Shown: positions 17,342 to 26,753, counted from the stretch's first letter. The stretch is 64,000 bases of DNA from Kiloniellaceae bacterium (GCA_021776195.1 JAJFGK010000162.1:1-64000); one strand, 5' to 3'. Notes: generated by a model not told the origin, from the sequence alone. Translations and numbers: made by a program.

Positions 17342-17436
17342 ATCCCAATTCCCTGCAATTCAGCGATCGGCAGGTCATTTCCGCCAGCAATTGCCTACCA
17401 ATCGGGAACGCTACCACAGACCGCTTCGGCTCAAGG

Positions 17437-18060
17437 ATGAATTTGACACGCGCTATTGCGCTGGGCGACCCTTCCGCGATGACCCTCGATGCACCCGAGG
17501 TTTTGGCAACCGAGCGGCTGCTGCTGCGGCCCTTCGCGTTGTCGGATGCACCCAGACTGAACCGCCTGATCGATGGCGACGAGCGGGTTTGGCGCTTCAA
17601 TCCAGGCAAACCGAAACCTCTGGAGCGACGCGAAGAAACGATCCGAGAGCGCATGGCACAGTACAAGGTCTTCGGCTTCGGTTGCTATGCCGTGACCCTC
17701 GCCCACGATGTATCCGGGCTGGGCCGTGCCGGCGAGGTGATTGGGCAGTGCGGCCTCAGCCCCTTCTGGTACGAACACAGAAACGGGCGGCAGACGCTTC
17801 AATTCGAAGTCATGTATCACTTCGGCCATGCCTACTGGAACCAGGGATTTGCCACCGAGGCGGCCCGACGCTGGGTCACCTTCGCCTTCGAGGCGGCGAA
17901 GCTTCCCCGGCTCGTCGTCTGCCCGCACAAGGAGAACGAAGCCTCGATCAATGTTCTGCGCCGGCTCGGTTTTTCGGTCATGCCGGACTGGCTCGAGCCG
18001 GACAGCGTAATCTGTTCTTTGTCCCATCCCGACGACGGCAGCGGTGTGCTTGAGCTGTGA
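17437..18060 (+). CDS. GNAT family N-acetyltransferase (RimJ/RimL type)
   Basis: 207-aa acyl-CoA acetyltransferase. It begins with the LATERLLLRPF motif of the RimJ/RimL/ribosomal-protein acetyltransferase branch, has IGQCGLSPF on strand 4, FGHAYWNQGFATEAAR (acetyl-CoA pyrophosphate loop, modified Q/RxxGxG/A) and NEASINVLRRLGF near the end. The start is uncertain: ATG at 17437, or ATG at 17479 just before the conserved domain; neither has a strong ribosome site. Substrate unknown. Confidence 0.85.
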   Translation: MNLTRAIALGDPSAMTLDAPEVLATERLLLRPFALSDAPRLNRLIDGDERVWRFNPGKPKPLERREETIRERMAQYKVFGFGCYAVTLAHDVSGLGRAGEVIGQCGLSPFWYEHRNGRQTLQFEVMYHFGHAYWNQGFATEAARRWVTFAFEAAKLPRLVVCPHKENEASINVLRRLGFSVMPDWLEPDSVICSLSHPDDGSGVLEL

Positions 18061-18272
18061 CAGCGGCAATGCCGGCATCGGACCGCCTGTTGGCGGTGAA
18101 ACCTAGGGCTTGACCCTGCCGGCTTGGCGCCTCGTCCGCTCGTCGGCCACCTCGCCCATGGTTTTGTGGCGGGCGTCCTCGATCCACTGCACGGAGGCAC
18201 GGTCGAACTTGAACGCGGCGCCGGTCGAAAGCGGCCAAGGTGGCCCTCCCTTCCATCAACCCTCGACGAATC

Positions 18273-19538
18273 TCAGACGAACATGCCGCGCAGCATGAAG
18301 TAGAACAGAGCCGCCATGATGCCGCCGGCCGGCAGGGTGATGACCCAGGAGGCGAAGATCGCGGCGATCACCCGGAAATCCAGGGCGGCGATACCGCGTG
18401 CCAGGCCGACCCCCATGACCGCGCCGACGGCGATGTGGGTGGTCGAGACCGGCATGCCGGTGCGCGAGGCCAGGACCACCGTCACGGCGGCGGCCAGGGT
18501 GGCGCAGAAACCGCGGGTCGGCGTCAGCTCGGTGATACGCTGGCCGACGGTCTGCATGACCCGGTAGCCGAAGGTCGCCAGGCCGACCACGATGCCGATA
18601 CCGCCGAGCAGCAGGATCCAAATCGGCAATGGCGAACTCTGGGCGATCTCGCCGCCGGACTCGACGAGGCCGTAGACCGCCGCCAGTGGGCCCACGCCAT
18701 TGGCCACGTCGTTGGCGCCGTGTCCGAAGGCCATGGCACAGGAGGTGAAGATCATCATCGGGGCGAAGACCTTCTCCACGCTGGCGAAGTGGAAGTCGCG
18801 GTCGGCGTCCCGATCGACTTTCACCCGGGAGATGGCGGCCCAGCCGGCCAGGGCGCAGGCGATGCCGAAGACCGAGGCGACGATGAAGCTCTCCGGCAGG
18901 CTCAGGTCCAGGTTCAGATGCTTCAGACCCTTGAAGAGAGTGACCAGGGCGATGATGAAGCCGACCAGAAAGACATAGACCGGCCCCCAGCGCACGGCGC
19001 TTTGAAAGGGATTGGCGGCGTTGAAAATGAGCTTGCGGATACTCATCATGAGCAGGAAGGCAATGAGCCCGCCGAGCACCGGTGAGATGACCCAACTGGC
19101 GACGATCTGGCCGATCTTGCCCCAGGCCACGGCCTCCAGCCCGATGCCGGCGATGGCGAAACCGACCACGGCGCCCACGATGGAGTGGGTGGTGGAGACC
19201 GGCCAGCCCTTGGTCGAGGCGACGGCCAGCCAGATGGCCGAGGCCATCAGGGCTGCGATCATGCCGAAAACCAAGATTTCCGGGTTGCCGGTCAGGGCGG
19301 CCGGATCGATGATTCCCTTGCGGATCGTCTTCGTGACATGGCCGCCGGCCAGGGCGGCGCCGGCGAACTCGAAGACCGCGGCGATGATGATGGCGGTCTT
19401 GACGGTCACGGCGCCGGAGCCGACCGAGGTGCCCATGGCGTTGGCCACATCGTTGGCGCCGATACCCCAGGTCATAAAGAGCGCGACCACCACGGCCAGG
19501 ACGATGAAGAAGGTCCCGTGCTGGGCGATGATTTCCAT
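18273..19538 (-). CDS. pitA: Low-affinity inorganic phosphate permease (PitA/PiT family)
   Basis: 421-aa integral membrane transporter with about ten helices. The two PiT signature repeats are clear: GIGANDVANAMGTSVGSGAV near the N-terminus and FGHGANDVANGVGPLAAVY in the second half, each followed by a GMPVSTTH- or GWPVSTTH-type motif. PiT proteins import phosphate (or metal-phosphate) with protons or Na+. The PhoU-like gene lies 24 bp upstream on the same strand, the usual arrangement in which the PhoU-like protein controls the permease. Confidence 0.93.
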   Translation of the reverse strand: MEIIAQHGTFFIVLAVVVALFMTWGIGANDVANAMGTSVGSGAVTVKTAIIIAAVFEFAGAALAGGHVTKTIRKGIIDPAALTGNPEILVFGMIAALMASAIWLAVASTKGWPVSTTHSIVGAVVGFAIAGIGLEAVAWGKIGQIVASWVISPVLGGLIAFLLMMSIRKLIFNAANPFQSAVRWGPVYVFLVGFIIALVTLFKGLKHLNLDLSLPESFIVASVFGIACALAGWAAISRVKVDRDADRDFHFASVEKVFAPMMIFTSCAMAFGHGANDVANGVGPLAAVYGLVESGGEIAQSSPLPIWILLLGGIGIVVGLATFGYRVMQTVGQRITELTPTRGFCATLAAAVTVVLASRTGMPVSTTHIAVGAVMGVGLARGIAALDFRVIAAIFASWVITLPAGGIMAALFYFMLRGMFV

Positions 19539-19562
19539 GGCGGATCCTCCGCGCCGCGTCCG

Positions 19563-20243
19563 TCAGCGGGCGATCAGTAGCCTGAGGCGGTTGCCCACCT
19601 TCTCGGCATAGTTCGCCAGATCGCCGATCCAGTGAGTGAGACGGAACCACAGAACCACGCTGACCGGGTCGCTTTCGGCCTCGTGGGTGAAGAGGCCCTG
19701 GACGAAAACCATGGCCAGGCGGTCGGTCTCGCCCTCGATGGCGTTTAGCTCGTCGATCATGGCCATCACGTCTTCCGCCTCGCGACCGCCGAAGCCGGTC
19801 TCCAGCAGTTCGTCCATCTGCTCCATGATGCGCGCCAGGTGATCGCAGGCCGCCACGCAGCGCCCCACCAGGGTCAGGAGCGGTTCGCGCAGGATCTCGA
19901 TCGGCGGTGCCGGCCGCACGACCAACAGGCCGGCGATGTCTTCGGCGGTGTCGGCGATGGAGTCCTGCAGGTCGAGGATCTCCAAGAGATCGCCCCTGTC
20001 GACCGGTAGGAACATGGAACGCGGCAAGTGCGACCGCAGCTGGTTCTTGATGTCGTCGGCTTCGCTTTCCAAGCGGTCGATCTCGTCGCGAATCGAGGCC
20101 AGTTTTTCCCTGTCGTCGGCGCAGAGCGCCTCGAAGAGGCTGGGCACCTGGTTGGCGCAGAGCACCACCACCCGCATATGCTCCTGCAAGGGCTTGAAGG
20201 GCGACTGGCCGAAAAGGCGCAGAAAGGGATTGGACGAGCGCAT
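19563..20243 (-). CDS. PhoU-like (DUF47/TIGR00153) phosphate transport regulator
   Basis: 226-aa all-helical protein of the DUF47/PhoU-like family. It starts RSSNPFLRLFGQSPFKPLQEHM, typical of TIGR00153, and contains ESEADDIKNQLRSHL and a DLLEILDLQDSIADTAEDIAGLL metal-binding helix. Members sit directly upstream of PiT permeases and are thought to modulate them. The 24-bp spacing indicates one transcript with pitA. Expected to be cytosolic and bind metal-phosphate clusters. Confidence 0.93.
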   Translation of the reverse strand: MRSSNPFLRLFGQSPFKPLQEHMRVVVLCANQVPSLFEALCADDREKLASIRDEIDRLESEADDIKNQLRSHLPRSMFLPVDRGDLLEILDLQDSIADTAEDIAGLLVVRPAPPIEILREPLLTLVGRCVAACDHLARIMEQMDELLETGFGGREAEDVMAMIDELNAIEGETDRLAMVFVQGLFTHEAESDPVSVVLWFRLTHWIGDLANYAEKVGNRLRLLIAR

Positions 20244-20481
20244 GGCGATGCTCCTCAGTTTGGCGCATCACGAGCCGGCGACCGTCTGTCGAGTGGAACG
20301 GATGCTGGCGAAGCGATACCCGCGTTATCCGATTCGCGTCACTCCGCTTGTTTCTGGGTGTCCCGGCCGGTCACCCCAACAGAGTCTTGGGGGCCTCGTC
20401 CCGTTCGATCCTCGTCGAGACTTGTTGTCCTATCGCAATGAGCTAGAGTTCAAAAGGTCAGAACTCCCAGGAGACGGTGTC

Positions 20482-22044
20482 ATGTCGCAGGCGCCATCCA
20501 TGCCGCCGCGGCCCGGCGGCCGCCAGGCGCGCCACCGGCGGCGCGAGGTGGCGGCCGGCCAGATCAGGATGAGCAAGGGCACCGATCTCGGGACCGGCTT
20601 TCGGCCGCTCAGCCCGGGCGATGTCGAGCGCGTGCATGGCGCGGCCCTGGATCTACTGGAGCGGGTCGGCATGGCCGCGCCGACCGAGCGGGTAACTGCG
20701 GCGGCCGTCGCGGCGGGTTGCTCGCTCAGCGACGAGGGACGGCTGCTGTTCCCGAGAGCGCTGGTCGAGGACCGGCTGACCCAGGCGGCCCGGCGCTTCA
20801 CCGTCCATGGCCGTGACCCGGCCTTCGACTTCGAGGCCGCCAACGGCAAGGTCATCTTCTGCACCGGCGGCGCCGCGGTCACCATGCTCGACATCGACAC
20901 CCACCGCTATCGCCCCAGCACCCTGCGCGACCTCTACGATCTCGCCCGGCTCTGCGACACCCTGGAGAACATCCAGTGGTTCACCCGCCCGGTAGTCGCC
21001 ACCGAGATCGCCGATATCTTCGAACTCGATGCGAACACGATTTACGCCTGTGCCGCGGGCACCCGAAAGCACATCGCGACCAGCTTTTGCCAGGGCGACC
21101 ACGTGACCAGGCTTTTGCCCCTGCTGGATAGCCTGGCGGGCGGCGAGGGCCGCTTTGCCAGACGGCCCTTCTGCACGGTCCATGCCACCACCGTGGTCTC
21201 GCCCCTAACCTTCGCCCAGGACAGCCTGGAGGCCGCCTGCGCCGCGGTCGACATCGGCATGCCGATCCATTGCCTGACCGGTCCCCAGGCCGGCGCCACG
21301 GCCCCGGCGGCCCTGGCCGGTACCCTGGCCCTGGTCTGTGCCGAGGGCCTCGCCTCCCTGACGGTGATCAACATCCTCAAGCCCGGCCATCCGGTGGTGC
21401 TCGGCAACTGGGCCTTCGTCTCCGATCTTCGCACCGGCGCCTTCAGCGGCGGCGGCGGCGAACAGGCCCTGCTCGGCGCGGCCTCGGGTCAGATGTCGGC
21501 CTTCTATGGCGTGCCCGGCGGGGTGGGTGCGGGCATGTCGGACTCCAAAGTGCCCGACAATCAGGCCGGATTCGAAAAAGCCCTGTCCATGGCCCTGGCG
21601 GCCCTGTCGGGCGGCGGCTTCGTATACGAATCCGCCGGCATGCTGGCCAGTCTGCTCGGCTGTTCCTTCGAGGCGATGATCATCGACGACGAGATGCTCT
21701 CCTGCATCCGGCGCATCGCCCGGGGCATCGAGGTCACCGACGAAACCCTATCGGTCGATGTCATCGCCGAGGTGGTTGCCGGGCCGGGTCATTTCCTCGG
21801 CGCCTCGCAGACCCTGGAACTGATGCAGACCGAGTTCGTCTATCCCCGCCACGCCGACCGTGCCGCCCCCGACGACTGGGCCGAGGCCGGCGCGCAGGAT
21901 ATCTGGGCGCGCGCCTCGGCCAGAGCGCGGGAGGTGCTGCAAAGCCATCGTCCCGACCCGATCCCGCCCGAGGTCGATGCCGCCATCCGCGACCGCTTTG
22001 TCATTCACCTGAAGCCCGCGGGCGAGCCGGGCGCGCGGCCATGA
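20482..22044 (+). CDS. Trimethylamine methyltransferase (MttB) family protein, non-pyrrolysine
   Basis: 520-aa TIM-barrel methyltransferase of the MttB superfamily. It has the Arg-rich N-terminus common in the family, FRPLSPGDVERVHGAALDLLERVGM, the glycine-rich FCTGGAAVTMLD and a C-terminal GIEVTDETLSVDVI then GHFLGASQTL. There is no in-frame TAG, so it is not pyrrolysine-dependent. Characterised non-Pyl members demethylate quaternary amines such as glycine betaine, proline betaine or carnitine, passing the methyl to a corrinoid protein; no corrinoid protein is adjacent here. The ATG follows AGGA. ATGA overlap with the FAD oxidoreductase implies coupled translation. A paralogue is at 62385-63968. 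Confidence 0.88.
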   Translation: MSQAPSMPPRPGGRQARHRRREVAAGQIRMSKGTDLGTGFRPLSPGDVERVHGAALDLLERVGMAAPTERVTAAAVAAGCSLSDEGRLLFPRALVEDRLTQAARRFTVHGRDPAFDFEAANGKVIFCTGGAAVTMLDIDTHRYRPSTLRDLYDLARLCDTLENIQWFTRPVVATEIADIFELDANTIYACAAGTRKHIATSFCQGDHVTRLLPLLDSLAGGEGRFARRPFCTVHATTVVSPLTFAQDSLEAACAAVDIGMPIHCLTGPQAGATAPAALAGTLALVCAEGLASLTVINILKPGHPVVLGNWAFVSDLRTGAFSGGGGEQALLGAASGQMSAFYGVPGGVGAGMSDSKVPDNQAGFEKALSMALAALSGGGFVYESAGMLASLLGCSFEAMIIDDEMLSCIRRIARGIEVTDETLSVDVIAEVVAGPGHFLGASQTLELMQTEFVYPRHADRAAPDDWAEAGAQDIWARASARAREVLQSHRPDPIPPEVDAAIRDRFVIHLKPAGEPGARP

Positions 22045-23270
22045 GCGAGCGGGTCCGGGTCGTCGTCATCGGCGGCGGCATCGTCGGCTGCAGCGTCCTC
22101 TATGGGCTGGCCAGGCAGGGTTGGACCGACACGCTGCTGCTCGAGCGGCGCGAGCTGACCTCGGGCTCGACCTGGCACGCCGCCGGCAATGTCACCTACT
22201 TCGGTCACTACGCCAGCATGACCCGCCTCTATGTCGATTCGATCGCGACCTATCTGGCGGCCGAGGCCGAGTCCGGCCAGTCCGTCGGCTTCCATCCCGC
22301 CGGCAGCCTGCGGCTCGCCACCGGCGAAGCGGAACTCGAGACCTACCGGCGGCTCGTGCCGGTCTATGACGAGCTCGGCATCCCCTACGGGGTGGTCACG
22401 CCCCAGGAGATCGCCGCGCTCCACCCCCTCCTGGTCGCCGATGGGCTGTTCGGCGCCGCCCATACCCCCACGGACGGCCACGTCGATGCCTCGGGCGCGA
22501 CCCATGCCCTGGCCCAGGCCGCGCGGGTGCGCGGCGCCCGGATCGAGCGGCACTGTCCGGCGGTCGGACTGGCACGGGTCGGCGACGACTGGGAGGTCGC
22601 GACCGCCCAGGGCATCGTCCGCGCCGAGCAGGTCGTCCTGGCCAACAGCTTCTGGGCCCGCGAGTTCGCCCAGCCCCTGGGCCTGAACCTGCCGCTCTAT
22701 GCGCTGGAACACCACGAGGTCATCACCGAGGCGATCCCGGAATTGGCCGCTTTGGACTTCGAGGTGCCGACGGTCCGCGACCCTTACGCGCCCTCCAACA
22801 CCCGACAGGAGGGCCAGGGCTTTCTCTGCGGCGTCTACGAGGCCGAGCCCGCGTTCTGGGCCGTCGACGGCATTCCCGAAGACTTCGGCGAAGAGCTTCT
22901 GGCGCCCGACCTGGACCGGCTGGAGGCCCACCTGTTGCGGGTCATGGCGCGGCTTCCGGCCTTTGGCGCGGCCGGCATCAAGACGGTCAACAACGGCCCG
23001 ATCTGCTACACACCAGATGGCTGTCCCCTGCTCGGGCCGGTGGCGGGACACCCGGGCCTGTGGCTGGCGACCGGCTTTGCCATCGGGATCGGCACCGGCG
23101 GCGGCTCGGGCGCGTTCCTGGCCCGCTGGATGACCGAGGGCCAGCCGCCCTACGACCTGCCGATCGTCCATCCCGCGCGCTTTTCCAACGAAATGTCCCG
23201 CGCGGCCTGCCTGGAGGAGATCAAACGCACCTACGCCCGGGGCTACAGCTCGCCCGGCCCCACCGACTGA
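22041..23270 (+). CDS. FAD-dependent amine oxidoreductase (DAO/sarcosine dehydrogenase-like)
   Basis: 409-aa flavoprotein. The ADP-binding GGGIVGCSV loop lies at 11-19, followed by RRELTSGSTWHAAGNVT, which is the flavinylation-type region of dimethylglycine/sarcosine dehydrogenases, and the FAD-closing segment LWLATGFAIGIGTGGGSG near the end. It stops before the folate-binding GcvT-like domain found in full-length dimethylglycine dehydrogenases, so any formaldehyde would not be captured on folate within the same chain. It overlaps the MttB-like gene by 4 bp; the two probably demethylate the same N-methylated solute in sequence. N-methylated amino acids such as N-methylproline or dimethylglycine are possible substrates. 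Confidence 0.88.
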   Translation: MSERVRVVVIGGGIVGCSVLYGLARQGWTDTLLLERRELTSGSTWHAAGNVTYFGHYASMTRLYVDSIATYLAAEAESGQSVGFHPAGSLRLATGEAELETYRRLVPVYDELGIPYGVVTPQEIAALHPLLVADGLFGAAHTPTDGHVDASGATHALAQAARVRGARIERHCPAVGLARVGDDWEVATAQGIVRAEQVVLANSFWAREFAQPLGLNLPLYALEHHEVITEAIPELAALDFEVPTVRDPYAPSNTRQEGQGFLCGVYEAEPAFWAVDGIPEDFGEELLAPDLDRLEAHLLRVMARLPAFGAAGIKTVNNGPICYTPDGCPLLGPVAGHPGLWLATGFAIGIGTGGGSGAFLARWMTEGQPPYDLPIVHPARFSNEMSRAACLEEIKRTYARGYSSPGPTD

Positions 23271-23373
23271 CCCGAAACCTTAGAATCCGAGTTGCATGAG
23301 TTAGTAAGGACCGACCTTCACGGGGTCCTTTGCGGCCGAGGGCGAAATGACACCCTGGGCGATCTCGCCAAAT

Positions 23374-24213
23374 CTAGTTCGGTGCGATCCCTTCAGCACA
23401 ACACACCGTGTACCACAGAGCAGCAGAGGCGTGTGCTTTCCAATGCTGAAGCCCGTCTATACCCATGTGGAAAGACTCTTCGTCCAATAATTCTCCGGAC
23501 AATATGGCGTCTTTAGCGCCCTCGAGAGCGCCAATCAGATTGTCGGCGACAGCTTGAAATCTTTCATTTCCTGCGCACCCGCCAAAGAACACGCAACTGT
23601 TGCGAATAGAGGTTAGTCCCCCATCTCGAAGCAACGAGACGAGGCGACGCCCAACGTAGGGGTCATTGCCAAGCCTCTCAAACGAACGTACGTACGCATG
23701 CCAAAGGGCAGGGAAACCTGGGGGTTCGGGCCAGGGACGAAAGTTATCGTGATCATCGTCAGAGACAAAAACTCTGCCGCCAGGACGAACCGAACGAACC
23801 ATCTGTGCAATGACCAATCCAGGGCGGGGAACATGCTCCAGAAGAAAACGAGCATGCGCGACGTCGAAGGTTCCCCATTCCGACCCACTCAAGGGGAGCT
23901 CGAGCGCATCACCTTCGCGAAACTCCGCAAGCTTCGATTCCTCCGAACTATCGGCGAGTCTTTTCGCCTGCGATAATTGATGTCGATCTCGCTCGATTCC
24001 GACCACCTGTCCCTTGCTGCCCACTGTCCGTGCCATGAGACGCGTAAACTGACCAAGTCCGCTGCCAAGATCCAAGACTTTCTCTCCCAGCTGGAGATCA
24101 AGCTCTCTCAAGCAAGACTGATTCAAGATATCATTAAGTAAGGACAACCGGTGTTGTTCTTCTGGCGAGCTGCCATGAATATACTCAGACGACTCTGACA
24201 AATCGTTATTCAA
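23374..24213 (-). CDS. Class I SAM-dependent methyltransferase, lower-GC
   Basis: 279-aa methyltransferase. Motif I is VLDLGSGLGQFTRLMA, the acidic end of strand 2 is VVGIERD, motif post-I EGDALELPL, then FDVAHARFLLEHV and RPGGRVFVSDDD. The frame is open upstream to a TTG at 24327, but I place the start at the TTG at 24213: it has GGAG about 10 bases upstream and family members start near the following SSEYIHGSSPEEQHRL. Codon use and GC are clearly lower than in the neighbours, consistent with recent transfer, and a recombinase fragment lies next to it. Substrate unknown. Confidence 0.82.
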   Translation of the reverse strand: MNNDLSESSEYIHGSSPEEQHRLSLLNDILNQSCLRELDLQLGEKVLDLGSGLGQFTRLMARTVGSKGQVVGIERDRHQLSQAKRLADSSEESKLAEFREGDALELPLSGSEWGTFDVAHARFLLEHVPRPGLVIAQMVRSVRPGGRVFVSDDDHDNFRPWPEPPGFPALWHAYVRSFERLGNDPYVGRRLVSLLRDGGLTSIRNSCVFFGGCAGNERFQAVADNLIGALEGAKDAILSGELLDEESFHMGIDGLQHWKAHASAALWYTVCCAEGIAPN

Positions 24214-24351
24214 TGTTTTCTTTCTCCGGCATAATCGATCGATGGCGAAATGCTCAACTTGGATAACCTCCGCCGATTCAAGCGTTATCAGCACATCCAG
24301 ACAGTCTTGTCCAAACACGGACCGCAATCAATTCTCGACCGAATGCCCTGA

Positions 24352-24480
24352 ACTACCCGCTTGATGGCAGAATTGGTTGATGGTTGCGGATTGCGCACCG
24401 GGGAGTCTGTAACGCTTCGTGACAAGGATATCGATTTTGAACCAGAGACAATCATTCATAGAGCAAGACAGGATTCCCAA
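24352..24480 (+). pseudogene. Tyrosine recombinase (integron/phage integrase-like) fragment
   Basis: About 35-40 codons read MAELVDGCGLRTGES, then VTLRDKDIDFEPETIIHR, matching the region around the first catalytic Arg (GxGLRxxE then LxxxDIDF) of integron-type and XerC/D-type recombinases. A stop lies just upstream (24349-24351), and downstream the match fades with no His-x-x-Arg or Tyr box. It is a scrap of a lost integrase beside the low-GC methyltransferase. The rest of 24214-24644 holds nothing else I can identify. Confidence 0.55.
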
Positions 24481-24644
24481 GCGACCCTGTTTGTGATTCT
24501 TTTGGTCCCTGTCTGGGTTCTGGGGCGCGCCTTTCGGTCCTGCGACGGGTTTTGGTTTGCACCCGATGCGAGAGGCGGGCACAGGGCTTCCGCTCAGCGA
24601 TCTGTTTGGTCTCGACCTTCCTCTTCTGGTCATGGGTCCTGAGC

Positions 24645-25841
24645 CTAAGTGCCCGCGCCCGCTCCCAGCGCCATCCAGGCCCGGTCGTCGCCCCGCGCCC
24701 GGTAGGCGACCCGCAGCCGGGAATGGAACTCGTCCAGGTCGACATGACAGCTGCGCACGTGGCGGTGTGAGTCCGCCGGATCGAAGGCGGTGCGGCCGTG
24801 CATGATCCGCTGGTTGTTGAAGACCAGCATCTCGCCGGCGCGCAGCTTCACCGTGATCCGGCCCTCGCCGCCGTAGGTCAGACCGAGCAGCGCGCGCAGC
24901 GCGTCGTAGAAGGGCTCGACCTGGGCTGGCGTGCAGTCGACCGGCGCCAGGCCCCGGTCCAGCAAGCGGATGCCCGTGACCTGTCCGTCGCGGTCCCGGC
25001 CGATGATCGGTGCCTGGTTCTCGAAGGCGCGGCCCTCCTGCAGAGTGCGGTGAAAGCGCGCCGGGATGGTGCAGAGGGTCTCGAAGGCCGCGGGATCGCG
25101 TGCGCGCAGCAGGGCCGCCAGGCGAAAGCCGTCGGCCAGGGTCGAGTCGCCGCCCTCCTCGGACTGGCTCAGTACGTGGAAGAACGTGATTCCCGGCGGC
25201 TCGATCCGGTAGGGCTCGTCGGTGTGGAGTTCCAGCGCCAGCGCCGTGTCGCCGACGATCTCCGGCTTGGGCTTGGCTTCCAGCTCGAAGATGCCGTAGT
25301 TGGTCAGGCGCAGCTTGCCGATCAGGCCGGCGACCTCTTCGGTGCGCGCGCGCGCCGCCGGCACCTGGCGCAAGATGACGAAGCCCAGATCGCGCAGGGT
25401 TTCGAGAAACTCCAGGTGCCGCTCGGGGTCCTGGGTGACCGCGCCGTAGTCCCGATAGGGCAGGTCCGCCAGAATTTCCTGGCCCCACAGTCGGGGTATA
25501 GGCTTGCGCCGCGCCCGTTCGGCATCGGACAGGCAGTGCGCCCGCAGCCAACCCGGCGCGAAGCACGAGAGATGGCCGCCGCCCCAGTCGACCGTGAGCG
25601 CGCCATCCGGCACCGGGTCGCAGGTCAGGGCGGTCCCGGCGATAGCCGGCCGCGCCGGCTGGTCGGTGAGCTTGACCTGGCGCACCGCCGTTTCGCTCGA
25701 ACCGCAGGCGGCGCAGTCGCAAGCCAGCAGCAGCCAAATGGAGGGAAAGACACTGACGTGCCCGTCGCCCCAGGTGATGGCGAGCGTAGTCGGCGCCGTC
25801 TCGATCGCGGCGATCGCGTGCCGTTTGCTTGCAGCGGGCAT
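24645..25841 (-). CDS. Gamma-butyrobetaine hydroxylase-like Fe(II)/2OG dioxygenase
   Basis: 398-aa protein. An N-terminal DUF971/GBBH-like zinc domain (residues about 18-100) carries C41, C43, C46 and a later Cys/His; the TauD-like catalytic domain has H205-x-D207 in LELHTDEPY, distal H347 in NNQRIMHGR, and Arg near 359-362. This architecture is that of gamma-butyrobetaine and trimethyllysine hydroxylases, which hydroxylate the last or first steps of carnitine synthesis. In bacteria such genes also serve carnitine-betaine metabolism. The start ATG at 25841 has CCGGAG upstream. Carbonic anhydrase lies upstream on the same strand, about 100 bp away. Confidence 0.88.
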   Translation of the reverse strand: MPAASKRHAIAAIETAPTTLAITWGDGHVSVFPSIWLLLACDCAACGSSETAVRQVKLTDQPARPAIAGTALTCDPVPDGALTVDWGGGHLSCFAPGWLRAHCLSDAERARRKPIPRLWGQEILADLPYRDYGAVTQDPERHLEFLETLRDLGFVILRQVPAARARTEEVAGLIGKLRLTNYGIFELEAKPKPEIVGDTALALELHTDEPYRIEPPGITFFHVLSQSEEGGDSTLADGFRLAALLRARDPAAFETLCTIPARFHRTLQEGRAFENQAPIIGRDRDGQVTGIRLLDRGLAPVDCTPAQVEPFYDALRALLGLTYGGEGRITVKLRAGEMLVFNNQRIMHGRTAFDPADSHRHVRSCHVDLDEFHSRLRVAYRARGDDRAWMALGAGAGT

Positions 25842-25941
25842 GGCGGCGCTCCGGTTTCCTGACCGACGACTTCCTTCACCTTCGGCAAAAACCGGGGTCC
25901 TGACAATCCACTGCAATTCTGACCGTGCTGTCCGGCCTGCC

Positions 25942-26580
25942 TCACTCGACCGCTGCGAAGCCGCCGCTGACCGGGTCGAGGGCCTGGAGCCGGCCGTCGG
26001 CGATGTCGAAGTAGGCGCCGCGTAGGCGCAGACGGCCGCTGTCCAGGCGCTCCTTGATGAAGGGAAAGGTCCGCAGGTTCTCCAGCGAATGGCGGATCGA
26101 GGCCTGTTCCAGCGCCTGCTGGCGGGCTTCGATCGTGTTGTCCGCCGCGTCGCGCAGGGCCTCGGCCCGGGCCGGCTTCAAGAGCGACATCCAGCGTCCG
26201 ATGAAACCGGGTTTCGTGCCGTGGTCGTGAAGACCCTCCAGGAAGGCCCGCACGCCGCCGCAGCGTGCATGACCCATCACCAGGATGGTCTCGACCTCGA
26301 GGCCGGTGACGGCGAACTCCAAGGCCGCGCTGGTTCCGTGATAGTCGCCGTGAGGCTCGAAGGGCGGGACCAGGTTGGCCACGTTGCGCACGATGAAGAG
26401 CTGGCCCGGCGCGGCGCTGAAGATCGCCGCCGGGTCGACCCGGCTGTCGCAACAGGCGATCACCATGGCCTTGGGCGCTTGACCGGTCTCTGCCAGCGAG
26501 CGGTAGAGCGCCGCCTCGCCGGGATAGCGGGTCGCGAGGAAACGGCGGTAGCCGTCGATCAGCTCGGGGACGTCCTGCAT
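25942..26580 (-). CDS. Beta-class carbonic anhydrase
   Basis: 212-aa zinc enzyme converting CO2 and bicarbonate. Zinc ligands C44 (in CCDSRVDP, with the D45/R47 dyad), H104 and C107 (GHARCGG) are all present. The FIVRNVANL and SAALEFAV segments are typical. The ATG at 26580 has a GGGAGAAG site. Cytosolic. It probably shares a promoter region with the BBOX-like gene downstream and is divergent from the IPNS-like gene. Confidence 0.95.
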   Translation of the reverse strand: MQDVPELIDGYRRFLATRYPGEAALYRSLAETGQAPKAMVIACCDSRVDPAAIFSAAPGQLFIVRNVANLVPPFEPHGDYHGTSAALEFAVTGLEVETILVMGHARCGGVRAFLEGLHDHGTKPGFIGRWMSLLKPARAEALRDAADNTIEARQQALEQASIRHSLENLRTFPFIKERLDSGRLRLRGAYFDIADGRLQALDPVSGGFAAVE

Positions 26581-26753
26581 GCTCTTCTCCCTCTCGCCAT
26601 GGCCGGATTTGGCCGCCGGTCGATATGCGCGGTTCCATCGCGCCATTTCGTCTGGCGTCCCGCAGGATGCCGATTCCTGCTAGAGATATAATCGGAAAGT
26701 GTAACTTCAACAAAGGGCGGTGCTCTTGTTTTGCCGATGCTAAGGTTCATGCC

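Noticed and set aside
18110..18265. Short minus-strand frame ending near 18113 reading FKFDRASVQWIEDARHKTMG
   Set aside because: Protein-like for about 35 codons, but it has no ATG in range, begins right after an in-frame stop and matches no family I know. It may be a gene remnant; not called.
20482..22044. Possible pyrrolysine-containing MttB
   Set aside because: The frame reads through without an in-frame TAG, and pyl genes are not in the window, so a non-pyrrolysine member is the safe call.
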